A DNA stretch of 60,887 nucleotides from Cyanothece sp. BG0011. GTDB lineage: Bacteria; Cyanobacteriota; Cyanobacteriia; Cyanobacteriales; Microcystaceae. The position numbers were made by a program, and so were the translations under genes. Position 1 is the first letter of the stretch, and each line of letters opens with the position of its first letter. Of the stretch, positions 45,163 through 53,781 are shown one piece after another. Where the stretch lies: the NCBI RefSeq assembly GCF_003013815.1, contig NZ_PRLH01000187.1, positions 1 to 60,887 on the forward strand, written 5' to 3'. Below the pieces are notes generated by a model that was not told the origin of the DNA, searched no databases, and was given only the letters and a program-made list of their open reading frames with translations.

Positions 45163-46422
45163 GTGAAAGTCTTAGTTGTGGGAAATGGAGGGCGAGAACA
45201 CGCCCTAGCTTGGAAACTACTTCAGTCGCCTCAAGTAGAACAGTGTTTTTGTACCCCTGGCAATGGAGGCACTGCTTTATTGGAAAGGTGCGAAAATCTT
45301 CCCTATGCAGTGGATGACTTTGGCAATATTGCTGAATATGTCCAGAAACATAAGATTGATTTCGTGGTGGTTGGACCAGAAGTTCCCTTAGCGAAAGGCA
45401 TCACCGATTATTTACAACGCTACAATATTAAGGTATTTGGACCGACTCAAGCTGGCGCACAAATCGAGTCTAGCAAGTCTTGGGCTAAAAAATTGATGGC
45501 CGATGCTGGTATTGCCATCGCCCAAGGAGAGACTTTTACCGATGCAGAGGCAGCTAAAGCTTATATTACTCAACAAGGGGCCCCTATCGTCGTCAAAGCG
45601 GATAACTTAGCCGCCGGAAAAGGGGTGATCGTTGCTCAAACCGTAGAAGAAGCGCAAGCAGCCGTAGATGAGTTAATGACCACCGGTTTTAATTTAATTG
45701 TGGTCGAAGAATGTTTACAAGGGGAAGAAGTCTCTATTTTAGCCCTCACCGACGGGAAAACTGTACGGCCTTTATTACCAGCACAAGATCATAAACGCAT
45801 TGGAGAAGGAGATACGGGTCCTAATACCGGCGGAATGGGGGCCTATGCACCGGCACCGATCGCAACCCCTGAGTTATTAGAAAGGGTGCAACAAGAAATT
45901 TTAGAACCGACTGTGTCAGCGTTGCGTCAACAAGGTATTAACTATTGTGGGGTATTGTATGCCGGGTTAATGGTGACACCAGAAGGTGATCCCAAAGTTC
46001 TAGAATATAATTGTCGCTTCGGTGATCCTGAAACGCAAGCGGTGTTACCTTTATTAGAAACTCCCTTAGATGAGTTGTTGATGGCTTGTATTGAAGGCCG
46101 TTTAAATGAGTTTGCCCCGTTACAATGGTATGACGGCAGTGCGGTGTGTGTAGTAGCTGCCTCTGAAGGCTATCCTGGAAGCTACGAAAAAGGAAAAGTG
46201 ATTACAGGGATCACTGAAGCCGAAACCCTCGGATCAACAGTGTTTCAAGCAGGAACCAAGTTAGACGGCGAGTGCTTATTCACCGATGGGGGACGAGTGT
46301 TAGGGGTAACATCTAGGGGTCAAGATTTCAATGAAGCGATCGAGACGGTTTATGGTTGCATCGAAGCTATTGATTTTTCTGGTAAATATTATCGTCGTGA
46401 TATTGGTCATCGGGTTCGTTAA
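45163..46422 (+). CDS. purD: phosphoribosylamine-glycine ligase
   Basis: Purine pathway enzyme that joins glycine to phosphoribosylamine with ATP. It has 419 residues from GTG 45163. The opening VLVVGNGGREHALAWKL is diagnostic, followed by the ATP-grasp domain (VVKADNLAAGKGV, LPAQDHKRIGEGDTGPNTGG shortened here to QDHKRIGEGDTGPNTGGMG) and the C-terminal domain with YNCRFGDPETQ. It is monocistronic. Confidence 0.97.
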   Translation: MKVLVVGNGGREHALAWKLLQSPQVEQCFCTPGNGGTALLERCENLPYAVDDFGNIAEYVQKHKIDFVVVGPEVPLAKGITDYLQRYNIKVFGPTQAGAQIESSKSWAKKLMADAGIAIAQGETFTDAEAAKAYITQQGAPIVVKADNLAAGKGVIVAQTVEEAQAAVDELMTTGFNLIVVEECLQGEEVSILALTDGKTVRPLLPAQDHKRIGEGDTGPNTGGMGAYAPAPIATPELLERVQQEILEPTVSALRQQGINYCGVLYAGLMVTPEGDPKVLEYNCRFGDPETQAVLPLLETPLDELLMACIEGRLNEFAPLQWYDGSAVCVVAASEGYPGSYEKGKVITGITEAETLGSTVFQAGTKLDGECLFTDGGRVLGVTSRGQDFNEAIETVYGCIEAIDFSGKYYRRDIGHRVR

Positions 46423-46436
46423 TCATTGATGAAAAA

Positions 46437-46690
46437 CTAATACAAACGTTCACCACCAAACTTTAAAATACGATCCCAGTAGTAGCTAACCCTAACAACA
46501 ATAGCATTAGCGTAGGGTGGGTTATACGGCGATAATTTAGTCATCACAGACACATAAGAGTCCGTCGTAACCCACCATTTTAGTTAAAACAGTCCACTAC
46601 AAGATCAGCTATTCCCACCTGCTAATTAATACAAACGTTCACCACCAAACCATAAGATTATAGTTCGAGATCGTAGGGTGGGCAATGCCC
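46437..46690. repeat. nested direct and inverted repeats after purD
   Basis: Two perfect 23-bp direct repeats (46439-46461 and 46628-46650, core ACAAACGTTCACCACC) flank an inverted pair GGTGGGTTA (46516-46524) / TAACCCACC (46568-46576). After the second direct repeat comes GTAGGGTGGGCAATGCCCA (46672-46690), a palindromic unit seen again at 60281. Nothing here codes. Confidence 0.85.
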
Positions 46691-46693
46691 ATC

Positions 46694-47509
46694 TTACCTT
46701 TCATCTAACCATTGATTTAAACCATCTAAATCAGTAAAATCAAATAAAGCAAGAGATAACTTATCTAATTGACTAGAGGATAATTGTTTTATTTTTTGTT
46801 CAGTTTTTAAAGAAATATTCCCTAACTTTCGTTGCAGTTGACCTAAAATTAGGTTTTGTTTTCCCTCTATTTCTCCTTTTTTTTGTCTTTCTTCTCCTTC
46901 TGATTTAATTCTTTCTTCAGGAGTTAAATAACGCTGACCTTTTTCATCGTACCAATATAACCATTCTCTTTCTATTCCTTGATAAATCCCTGTTTCTTTC
47001 CCTATTCCTATATTTAATTCTGATAACCAGATTGTTTCCCCTTGTAATAATTCATAGTTTCCATTGTTTAATTGATAAACTTCTAATCTGGGTTTTCTTT
47101 TTCGCAAAGGATTATAAATAACATAATATAAAATTCCCATTTCTGCATAAAAATCTTTTTTTTGCGTATATTCTTTTCTTCTTTTATGAGAAACCACTTC
47201 TAACACTAAAATGGGAACCTTTTGTTCTTCCCATAACACATAGGATAACCGTAAATCTTCATCAATAATACGAGGAACGCCAATACTTAAAAACCCATCA
47301 GGAACAATAGCAGGTTCATAAGGATCATAATAAATACCCATATCAACCCCAAAATACCAGTCTTGTCTATCTGACCAAATTAAGGCCAGAATCGATTGAA
47401 GTAAATGGGGGATTAGGTCTTGTAATTCGTTATCCACAGGTGTATCATCAGAATCGGGTAAATCTTCGGCAGAGGGAAGACAATCTTTAGGATTATAGTT
47501 TAATAACAT
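46694..47509 (-). CDS. Uma2-family protein with C-terminal DUF4351
   Basis: 271 residues. The N-terminal Uma2-like nuclease fold (about 20-185) has DMGIYYDPYEPAIVPDGFL and VPILVLEVVSHKRRKEY, whose acidic residues and Lys give a PD-(D/E)XK-type set. A charged linker of Glu/Lys leads to the DUF4351 module (about 215-270, LILGQLQRKLGNIS and LSLALFDFTDLDGLNQWL), which is found on many cyanobacterial Rpn/PDDEXK-type nucleases. Function unproven. Confidence 0.88.
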   Translation of the reverse strand: MLLNYNPKDCLPSAEDLPDSDDTPVDNELQDLIPHLLQSILALIWSDRQDWYFGVDMGIYYDPYEPAIVPDGFLSIGVPRIIDEDLRLSYVLWEEQKVPILVLEVVSHKRRKEYTQKKDFYAEMGILYYVIYNPLRKRKPRLEVYQLNNGNYELLQGETIWLSELNIGIGKETGIYQGIEREWLYWYDEKGQRYLTPEERIKSEGEERQKKGEIEGKQNLILGQLQRKLGNISLKTEQKIKQLSSSQLDKLSLALFDFTDLDGLNQWLDER

Positions 47510-47652
47510 AATATTAGTTTCCGTTACTTAACTAGATTTAAGTCGTGGTTTAACTTCCTTATCTAATCATTTTCGGTTGAACGTCCGTAGGGGTTTAATA
47601 ATATTAAACCCCAGAAAAATTGTTGATATAAAAGAGATTAATGAGAAATTAA

Positions 47653-48117
47653 TTAAAAAGGAATGGGATCATCAGCTTCATTATCTGATGTAGGGGTTGC
47701 TGTTTCTGACTCATCCATATCATAGTCATCCTCATCATAACTATGATCCATCTGTTGGGATGATTTAGCAGAATCAAAAGAAACTACATTATCCACAGTA
47801 GAAGACTCAGCCACCCCATCTAAGGGATAAAAGCGAGAAATCACCAATTCTGCCCGTTTTTCTTTGAATCCTTCTTTCCGTTCAAAGGTATTCATCGCTA
47901 AACGGCCTTCTAAAATCAAGCGATCGCCTTCGGTGCAACTTTGTTTCATTTGGGTTGCTAAACCGCCCCATCCGACAACTTTTAAGGTACAGGGCGCATC
48001 TTCTTTGCGCCGTCCTTCAAATTCTACCAACATTTGCGCTACTTCTGTCTGGTTATCTGGGGTATAGCGTAATTCAGGGTTACTAATGACTTTCGCCATT
48101 AACACGCAAGTATTCAT
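47653..48117 (-). CDS. ssb: single-stranded DNA-binding protein
   Basis: 154-residue SSB with an OB fold (about 1-100: NTCVLMAKVISNPELRYT, then KVVGWGGLATQM) and an acidic, disordered tail ending DDPIPF. That hexapeptide is the universal SSB docking site for repair and replication proteins. It binds ssDNA in replication, repair and natural transformation. Cyanobacteria often carry two SSBs; which paralogue this is cannot be told. Confidence 0.92.
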   Translation of the reverse strand: MNTCVLMAKVISNPELRYTPDNQTEVAQMLVEFEGRRKEDAPCTLKVVGWGGLATQMKQSCTEGDRLILEGRLAMNTFERKEGFKEKRAELVISRFYPLDGVAESSTVDNVVSFDSAKSSQQMDHSYDEDDYDMDESETATPTSDNEADDPIPF

Positions 48118-48238
48118 TTATTCAACTTCCAAGATCAACGGTATTACTATTTTATCATTCTGCACTCTTCCTCAACTTCCCACACTTCCCATTTTTAACC
48201 CATAATAAAATAGACAGTATTTACCGTAAGGAGCGTTA

Positions 48239-48514
48239 ATGATTAGTATTGATTTAGCCCTAAAGTACACCCCTCTTCCTATTTCCGTGCAACGCAAAGA
48301 AATTGAGGACGCACAAACACTTTACGATCAGATTGTCAATGCCATGAAATCAGGAACGTCTCAGTTAATTGAGTTAACTTGTGAGAAACAAACAGAAAAA
48401 AAAGTGGCCGTCATGAGTGATCAAATTAGTGCTGTCATCCTCTCTCAAAAAGATGGTGGTGCGGCTGCCGGCAGGGTTCCTGGATTCTTTTCTATGGTTC
48501 AAGCAGAACAATAG
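48239..48514 (+). CDS. UPF0367 conserved cyanobacterial protein
   Basis: 91-residue member of UPF0367, almost confined to cyanobacteria and plastids. Typical pattern: ISIDLALKYTPLPISVQRKE, then QLIELTCEKQTEKKVAV and GRVPGFFSM at the end. No catalytic motif. It is divergent from ssb with a good ribosome site (AAGGAG). Function unknown. Confidence 0.9.
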   Translation: MISIDLALKYTPLPISVQRKEIEDAQTLYDQIVNAMKSGTSQLIELTCEKQTEKKVAVMSDQISAVILSQKDGGAAAGRVPGFFSMVQAEQ

Positions 48515-48608
48515 ATAAATAGAAAGGCAAAGGGAAAAAGAGATACTTATTATCTTCTTTCTTCCTTGGTCTTACCCCATTTTAGTATTCTTGATTGTCA
48601 TGATTGTC

Positions 48609-49319
48609 ATGAAAATTCTACAACCTTATCAACCTTTATTACTTCGTATCGTCCACGGTTTAACCGCTTTATTCCTCATTTTGGCGATGATTACCGCTTA
48701 CTGGACTTATGATGTTTATGACGGCCGATGGGGACAAATTCCTTTACCTAAGTTTGAAGAAATCGAAGGGATTCATGGCACCTTTGGACTGTGGACGTTA
48801 TTGATCTTCCCCACGTTAGTTTTTTATGGGTTTCATCAAGGCCGAAAACGTTTAATTCAACGGAATACTTTGTCTAAGTTAAGCCATATTTCTCAAAAAG
48901 GTTGGTCTTATCATTTTCATCGGGTTATTAATACCTTGACCCTTGTTTCCCTCACGTTTGCAGTGTTTACTGGCAAAATGATGGATGAAAAATGGTTACC
49001 CAATGGAGAACTTAATCATAGTTGGTATTTAGCCCATTTACTATCGTGGGTGATCATGTTTATTAGTTTAGCGGTTCATTTATTAGTTAGTGCGAAAGTG
49101 GGTGGATTCCCTTTCTTTGTTTCTATGTTTAACTGGTTCTATAAGCCACAAGATAGTCCATTACAATGGCCCAATCATCTTAAAACTTATTGGCAGAATT
49201 TCAATATTTCTTGGGTTCAACTTTGGTGGAACCAAACTTACTGGATAAAATGGCTAGAATTGCTGATTTGGTTTAGTTTAATCGCTGCTTGGATACTTGC
49301 TCTCCTTAAAGAAATGTAA
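48609..49319 (+). CDS. cytochrome b561-like membrane protein
   Basis: About 236 residues from ATG 48609; an ATG at 48600 and a TTG at 48591 are in frame but likely too early. There are four or five transmembrane helices with membrane-embedded His residues: IVHGLTALFLILAM, then GIHGTFGLWTLL, and HFHRVINTLTLVSL and LAVHLLV. These are compatible with two haem b groups. It belongs to the cytochrome b/b6 family (cytochrome b561-like). It probably shuttles electrons across the membrane; partner unknown. Confidence 0.8.
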   Translation: MKILQPYQPLLLRIVHGLTALFLILAMITAYWTYDVYDGRWGQIPLPKFEEIEGIHGTFGLWTLLIFPTLVFYGFHQGRKRLIQRNTLSKLSHISQKGWSYHFHRVINTLTLVSLTFAVFTGKMMDEKWLPNGELNHSWYLAHLLSWVIMFISLAVHLLVSAKVGGFPFFVSMFNWFYKPQDSPLQWPNHLKTYWQNFNISWVQLWWNQTYWIKWLELLIWFSLIAAWILALLKEM

Positions 49320-49590
49320 CACTACTTAGATGAAAAATGATTATAATAAAAATAGAGAGTCGAAACGATAAAACCATCGGCCTTTGACCAAAAAAAGGGT
49401 TCCAAGCCTCCTATTTCAAGGGGATGAAAGCGGTCGAGGGATGGCGAGGTTTCCTCGCCATATCCAATCGACCAAGAGAAGAAGAGTTTTCCTTGTTTCA
49501 AGCCTCCAAATTGAGGTGGAGGTAATTCTACATTCTACATTCTACATTCTGATTAACCTTCCTTGTCTATCCTGAAATACAAAAAGAGGA

Positions 49591-49639
49591 CTCCCGTTAT
49601 ATTTCTCCCCAAAAAAAGACTCATAGAAATTAACGGGAG
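49591..49639 (+). other. long stem-loop, possible left-end structure
   Basis: CTCCCGTTA then ATTTCT on the left pairs with AGAAAT then TAACGGGAG on the right, 15 bp with one bulged T, around an 18-nt A/C-rich loop. Subterminal hairpins of this kind are recognised at IS200/IS605 ends, but no TnpA is present to confirm it. Confidence 0.5.
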
Positions 49640-49690
49640 ATGAATTTTTGCCAACAAATAAACCGACCAGCGGGAGACAACTTACACGAG

Positions 49691-49719
49691 TTGACATTGT
49701 GTGTAGATTAATTTAAACT
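49691..49719 (+). promoter_or_regulatory. promoter-like sequence ahead of tnpB
   Basis: TTGACA (49691-49696), exactly 17 nt, then TAAACT (49714-49719). The -35 is perfect and the -10 weak. tnpB starts 17-29 bp further on. Confidence 0.5.
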
Positions 49720-49747
49720 AGGGAAAGTATTAATAGTGGTCGAACTA

Positions 49748-51022
49748 ATGCTTACATTAACTTACGAATTTAAGCTAATCCCAAATAAGCAACAAATTGA
49801 GGTAATTGAACATACTTTAAATGTTTGTCGCTCCGTCTGGAATTATGCTTTAAGAGATCGTAAGGACTGGCTAAGTTCTAGAAAATCCCCTGTTAATTCT
49901 TGCTCATTAATTCAGGAATATATTATTTCTCCTGACGTACCTTACCCTAATTATCACAATCAAGCTAAAGCATTAACAAAGGCCAAGAAAACTAATGACA
50001 TACTCAAATCAGTAAACGCTCAAGTTTTACAACAAGTCTTGAGGACTTTAGATAGAGCTTTTGCCGATATGCAGTCCAAAAAGTTAGGCTTTCCGCGCTT
50101 TAAAAATAGGGATAGAATGCGGTCTTATGTATATCCTCAAATGCTAAAAGATTGTATTAAAGGTAACGAAATTAAATTACCACACCTAGGATGGGTAAAG
50201 TTTAGAAAGTCTAGAGAAATACCTGATGGGTTTGAGTTAAAACAAGCTCGCATTGTAAGGAGAGCTAATGGTTACTTCATGATGCTTTCTTTACAGTTAG
50301 ATGTTAATATTCCTGACGTTTCTTTTCATGGACATCCTTTAGGTATTGACTTAGGTTTAGATAAATTCTTGGCTACTTCCGATGGTGAACTTGTGGATAG
50401 ACCTCGATTCTTAAATCGACTACATCGTAAGCTGAAATTGCTACAGCGTAGATTAAGAAATAAGAAAAAAGGCTCTAATAATAGACACAAGTTAAACAAA
50501 AAGATAGCTAGATTACATCAACGAATTTCTGATACTCGTAAAGACTGGCATTTCAAGTTAGCTCATCGTCTTTGTGACCAATCACAATCAATATTTATTG
50601 AAGATATTGATTTTAGGTCATGGGCTAAAGGAATGTTATCTAAACATTGTCTTGATGCTGGTTTTAGACAATTCATAACCATTCTTAAATGGGTAGCATG
50701 GAAAAGAGATGTTTTTGTTAATGAAGTTGACAAGAATTTTACATCTCAAATTTGCCCTAATTGTGGGTTTCATACTGGTAAGAAAACCCTTGATGTTAGA
50801 GAGCATAATTGTCCTGAATGTGGGTATAAAACCCACCGAGACGTGGCAGCAGCGCAAGTTATCAGAAATCGTGGTGTAGAAGAATATGCGCTAGGGCATA
50901 GCGTATCTGAAAATGCCTGTGGAGATGATGGGACGGGGGCTTTGCCTAGTTACCAATCTGTGAAGCAGGAAATCTTAAGCGCGAGTTTAAGAATCCCTCG
51001 TTATAGCGACGTAGGAGCTTAA
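49748..51022 (+). CDS. tnpB: IS605-type TnpB RNA-guided endonuclease
   Basis: Full-length TnpB, about 424 residues from ATG 49748 (a GTG 12 bp earlier, which adds MVEL, is possible). It has an N-terminal OrfB helical region, then the split RuvC site. Counting from the GTG, Asp205 is in GIDLGLDK, Glu289 in FIEDIDF and Asp369 in THRDVAAAQV. The zinc finger has Cys340, Cys343, Cys359 and Cys362 (CPNCG, CPECG). All catalytic residues are present, so it is probably an active nuclease guided by an omegaRNA from the element's right end. No tnpA is nearby. Confidence 0.93.
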   Translation: MLTLTYEFKLIPNKQQIEVIEHTLNVCRSVWNYALRDRKDWLSSRKSPVNSCSLIQEYIISPDVPYPNYHNQAKALTKAKKTNDILKSVNAQVLQQVLRTLDRAFADMQSKKLGFPRFKNRDRMRSYVYPQMLKDCIKGNEIKLPHLGWVKFRKSREIPDGFELKQARIVRRANGYFMMLSLQLDVNIPDVSFHGHPLGIDLGLDKFLATSDGELVDRPRFLNRLHRKLKLLQRRLRNKKKGSNNRHKLNKKIARLHQRISDTRKDWHFKLAHRLCDQSQSIFIEDIDFRSWAKGMLSKHCLDAGFRQFITILKWVAWKRDVFVNEVDKNFTSQICPNCGFHTGKKTLDVREHNCPECGYKTHRDVAAAQVIRNRGVEEYALGHSVSENACGDDGTGALPSYQSVKQEILSASLRIPRYSDVGA

Positions 51023-51039
51023 CGAGTGGAGTATGTCAA
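50890..51039 (+). ncRNA. predicted omegaRNA scaffold at the right end of the TnpB element
   Basis: The last ~130 nt of tnpB and 17 nt beyond fit the usual omegaRNA position. Near the end there is a stem CTCGTT/AACGAG across the tnpB stop, then GTGGAGTATGTCAA, a right-end pattern common in cyanobacterial tnpB elements. If TCAA (51036-51039) is the boundary, the guide would be the flank starting at 51040 (AAATGATTATCAAGG). The 5' limit is only approximate. Confidence 0.5.
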
Positions 51040-51063
51040 AAATGATTATCAAGGGGGTAAGTT

Positions 51064-51447
51064 ATGACAATAATAATTGAACGGATTATTGCTAGTTTTC
51101 TGATCATAACGGGTTTATCTTATCTGTTACAAAGTTTCGTCTGGAAAGATTTAATTAAAGAACTGTTAACCAAACAGACTTGGTTAATCTTCTGGTCACT
51201 TTTATTCCTTCCTTGGGGATTAATTGTGGTTTTTGTCCATAATCTTTGGGTGGCTAACTGGACAGTGATGATTACGATTTTAGGGTGGTTAATTACTATT
51301 AAATGTGTTCTCTATCTTCTTGTTCCAGGTTGGGCAAATTTCGTTAAAAATTGGTCGGATGAATTTTTACATAGATATATTCAGATAGCTGGAGTGATCG
51401 AAACTATTTTAGGAGGGGGTTTACTCTTCTTAAGTTTGGCTGGTTAA
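51064..51447 (+). CDS. small four-helix membrane protein
   Basis: 127-residue integral membrane protein with four hydrophobic helices (about 7-25, 40-60, 68-92, 103-124). Its function and family are unknown to me. A strong ribosome site AAGGGGG lies 8 bp upstream. The right end of the TnpB element stops only about 25 bp before the ATG, so the native promoter may have been displaced by the insertion. Confidence 0.7.
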   Translation: MTIIIERIIASFLIITGLSYLLQSFVWKDLIKELLTKQTWLIFWSLLFLPWGLIVVFVHNLWVANWTVMITILGWLITIKCVLYLLVPGWANFVKNWSDEFLHRYIQIAGVIETILGGGLLFLSLAG

Positions 51448-51563
51448 AATCAGTTTTAAGGGAACCGTTGTTATCTTCTTGTTACTGTCTAATTGGGTTA
51501 TAAGTGAGGGGTACATTATCTATTTTTCAACATAAGATAAACAAAAATCAGGAGGGTTTAATA

Positions 51564-51926
51564 ATGATTAATTTTTTAACAGTAAAAAATGATTTAGTTT
51601 TAGCTTTAGAAGCGGAAGGCAAAGTGACGGGAGATGATTATCAATCACTGGTTATTCCTGCCATAGAAACCAAACTCAGACAATACAAAAAAATCCGTTT
51701 ATTGTATGAACTCGGTCATGAATTTTCTGGCTTTGATCTTAAAGCTATTTGGGAAGATTTTAAACTCGGACTAAAGCATTGGACTGATTTTGAGAAAATC
51801 GCTTTAGTGTCTGATATTGAATGGATACGAAGGGTGACTCAATTAATAGGATTCATTCTACCTTATCCTGTTGAAGTTTTTCATAATAATCAACTGTCTC
51901 AAGCACAAGAATGGGTAAGTTGCTGA
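51564..51926 (+). CDS. STAS/SpoIIAA-like protein
   Basis: 120 residues from ATG 51564, chosen over an earlier GTG because AGGAGGG sits 8 bp upstream. Alternating strands and helices, with the closing segments FEKIALVSDIEWIRRVTQLIG and FILPYPVEVFHNN, match the SpoIIAA-like family of single-domain lipid- or partner-binding proteins. It lacks an obvious anti-anti-sigma phospho-Ser. It may pair with the membrane protein just upstream. Confidence 0.8.
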   Translation: MINFLTVKNDLVLALEAEGKVTGDDYQSLVIPAIETKLRQYKKIRLLYELGHEFSGFDLKAIWEDFKLGLKHWTDFEKIALVSDIEWIRRVTQLIGFILPYPVEVFHNNQLSQAQEWVSC

Positions 51927-51956
51927 GTTATGATAATATCTTGCAACTTCGATAAC

Positions 51957-52042
51957 CCCCCACACCCCCCACACCCCCCTTTATAAGGGGGGCAGGGGGG
52001 GTAGGGGGCAGGGGGGTTAGGGGCAGGGGGGTTAGGGGGGAT
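51957..52042. repeat. C-tract/G-tract repeat element, copy 3 (inverted)
   Basis: Reverse orientation of the 29261 and 32586 elements: CCCCCCACA units, a CCCCCCTTTATAAGGGGGG core, then GGGGCAGGGGGGTTA units. It lies between the SpoIIAA-like gene and coaBC. Confidence 0.8.
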
Positions 52043-52079
52043 GGTAAGAGGCAATAGTGACTAAACTATCTTTGATCGA

Positions 52080-53303
52080 TTAACGATTCACCCTAACGGT
52101 TCTCACAAAGTCTAATAAGCGATGAGATAGTTCTAATTTAGAACAAGATTCTATGGTTTTTTGTTGTTCATTGGCATTAATAAAAATAGCTTGATTGGTA
52201 TTAGTTCCAAACCCTGCTTCTGGCTGGTCAATAGGATTAGCAACAATAATATCTAAATTTTTACGCTTTAGTTTATCTAAGGCCGGCTTAACAATGTCTC
52301 CGGTTTGGGCAGCAAATCCAATTAAGATTTGATGGACTTTTTTGAGACTGCCTAACTTCCCTAAAATATCGGGAACCGGTTCTAATTTTAACTCAATAGG
52401 TAGCTCTTGTTTCGGTAATTTATGAGCCGTATAATTGACAGGTTTTACATCAGCTACCGCAGCGGACATAATAATAATATCAGACTCCACTAAATGGCTC
52501 ATGATCACCGCTTCCATTTGGTCAGCACTCACCACAGAGATTAGTTTATAATCAGGAGCGATGGGGCGTAATTCTGGTGCGATCGGACCGTGTACTAAAG
52601 TAACAATAGCACCGCGATCGCTGGCTGCTTGAGCTAAAGCTAAGGCCATTTTTCCGGTGGAGGGATTCCCTAAAAATCTCACCGGATCAAGATGCTCTCT
52701 GGTTCCCCCTCCACTAATTAAGATCCGTTTCCCCTTAAAATCTTGTTGTCCTTGAGTGTAAGCGAGGGATTGTAATTTAGTAATGATTTCTCTTGGTTCG
52801 GCCATCCGTCCTGAACCCACGCGATCGCAAGCGAGTAAACCTGACCCCGGACCGATACTATGATAACGACTATTTCGCCGTAATTGTTGCCAGTTCCGTT
52901 GAACCACCGGCTGTTCCCACATTTCTGTATTCATGGCCGGTGCCAGTAAAATGGGACACCCAGAGGCTAAAACCGTATTGGTCAATAAGTTATCGGCCAA
53001 CCCATGAGTTAATTTACCCAAGGTATTCGCGGTTAAAGGTGCAATCAAACATAAGTCTGCCTCTTCTCCCAGGGCAATATGTAAGGGTCGAGAATGAGTC
53101 CCCTGCCAAAACTCTGTATCGGTGTAAGCTTGATGACGACTGAGAGTAGAAACCGTTAAGGGTGTGATGAAGCGTTGAGCCGTTTCTGTGAGGATCACCC
53201 GAACCTCTGCCCCGGCTTGAAAGAGAGAAGAAATAACCTCACAGACCTTATAAGCAGCAATACCGCCACTAATGCCTATGAGGACCACTTTAGACTTGAG
53301 CAT
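52080..53303 (-). CDS. coaBC: bifunctional CoaB/CoaC (Dfp)
   Basis: Coenzyme A synthesis: the CoaB part joins 4'-phosphopantothenate to cysteine, and the CoaC flavoprotein part decarboxylates the product. The 407 residues have the CoaC domain at the N-terminus ([13 protein letters not shown], active-site region [14 protein letters not shown], and GSGRMAEP) and the CoaB domain at the C-terminus ([21 protein letters not shown], the K-x-K-K-type [13 protein letters not shown]). It starts 2 bp after the DUF2555 stop and is surely co-transcribed with it. Confidence 0.96.
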   Translation of the reverse strand: MLKSKVVLIGISGGIAAYKVCEVISSLFQAGAEVRVILTETAQRFITPLTVSTLSRHQAYTDTEFWQGTHSRPLHIALGEEADLCLIAPLTANTLGKLTHGLADNLLTNTVLASGCPILLAPAMNTEMWEQPVVQRNWQQLRRNSRYHSIGPGSGLLACDRVGSGRMAEPREIITKLQSLAYTQGQQDFKGKRILISGGGTREHLDPVRFLGNPSTGKMALALAQAASDRGAIVTLVHGPIAPELRPIAPDYKLISVVSADQMEAVIMSHLVESDIIIMSAAVADVKPVNYTAHKLPKQELPIELKLEPVPDILGKLGSLKKVHQILIGFAAQTGDIVKPALDKLKRKNLDIIVANPIDQPEAGFGTNTNQAIFINANEQQKTIESCSKLELSHRLLDFVRTVRVNR

Positions 53304-53305
53304 GA

Positions 53306-53521
53306 TTAAGCTTCGTCATAAGCTTCGATATCGAGCAAGTAGAGATAAGGTTCTGCGAGGTCTTGACGTTGGAAAGCGATCGCTCGCAATGTATGCCAAT
53401 CTTTGAGGGCTTCAAAGGGATTGGTATAATCATCTTGTTCGAGTCGTCCTGCCAGATCCGCTACATCTTGCTCTGTCATCACAGAAATGTCTTGCCCTGT
53501 CAAACTTACGGTTGTCATCAC
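53306..53521 (-). CDS. DUF2555 cyanobacterial protein
   Basis: 71-residue acidic protein (possibly starting at Met2) of the DUF2555 family, mostly helical, with [20 protein letters not shown] and the ending [13 protein letters not shown]. No catalytic motif. It is the first gene of a two-gene unit with coaBC (stop TAA, two bases, ATG). A link to CoA metabolism is inferred only from this arrangement. Confidence 0.78.
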   Translation of the reverse strand: MMTTVSLTGQDISVMTEQDVADLAGRLEQDDYTNPFEALKDWHTLRAIAFQRQDLAEPYLYLLDIEAYDEA

Positions 53522-53781
53522 CGCACCTCCTCTGACGTTGCTAATTCTCCCGTCTTTCCCATTGTACCCTGATCCCTAACAAATCATCTCTTCCTTTCAA
53601 TTATTCTTATTGTTTCTCGTTTGGCAACTTGATTGTTTCTTAATATCTTCTTATTTTTTATAAGTTTTATTTATCAATTTTAAAATTGATCATAATCTAC
53701 ATACAACTTTACAAAAAAAGAATATTCGTTTAACATTCTTAAGGAATCATAAAACTCTATTGCACCCATAACACAATAATT

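Larger units (their letters stand above)
49320..49735. other. gene-free region with strong hairpins upstream of tnpB
   Basis: 416 bp with no credible gene. It holds a hairpin at 49432-49473 (GGTCGA outer, ATGGCGAGG/CCTCGCCAT inner, TTT loop), a heptamer array (ATTCTAC)n at 49524-49551, a 15-bp stem with one bulge at 49591-49639, and a promoter-like pair before tnpB. A short plus-strand frame here is translated repeat. Part of this is probably the left end of the IS605-type element. Confidence 0.65.

Noticed and set aside
49384-49575. 63-residue frame upstream of tnpB
   Set aside because: It crosses a strong hairpin and a heptamer array and has no ribosome site; translated repeat DNA.
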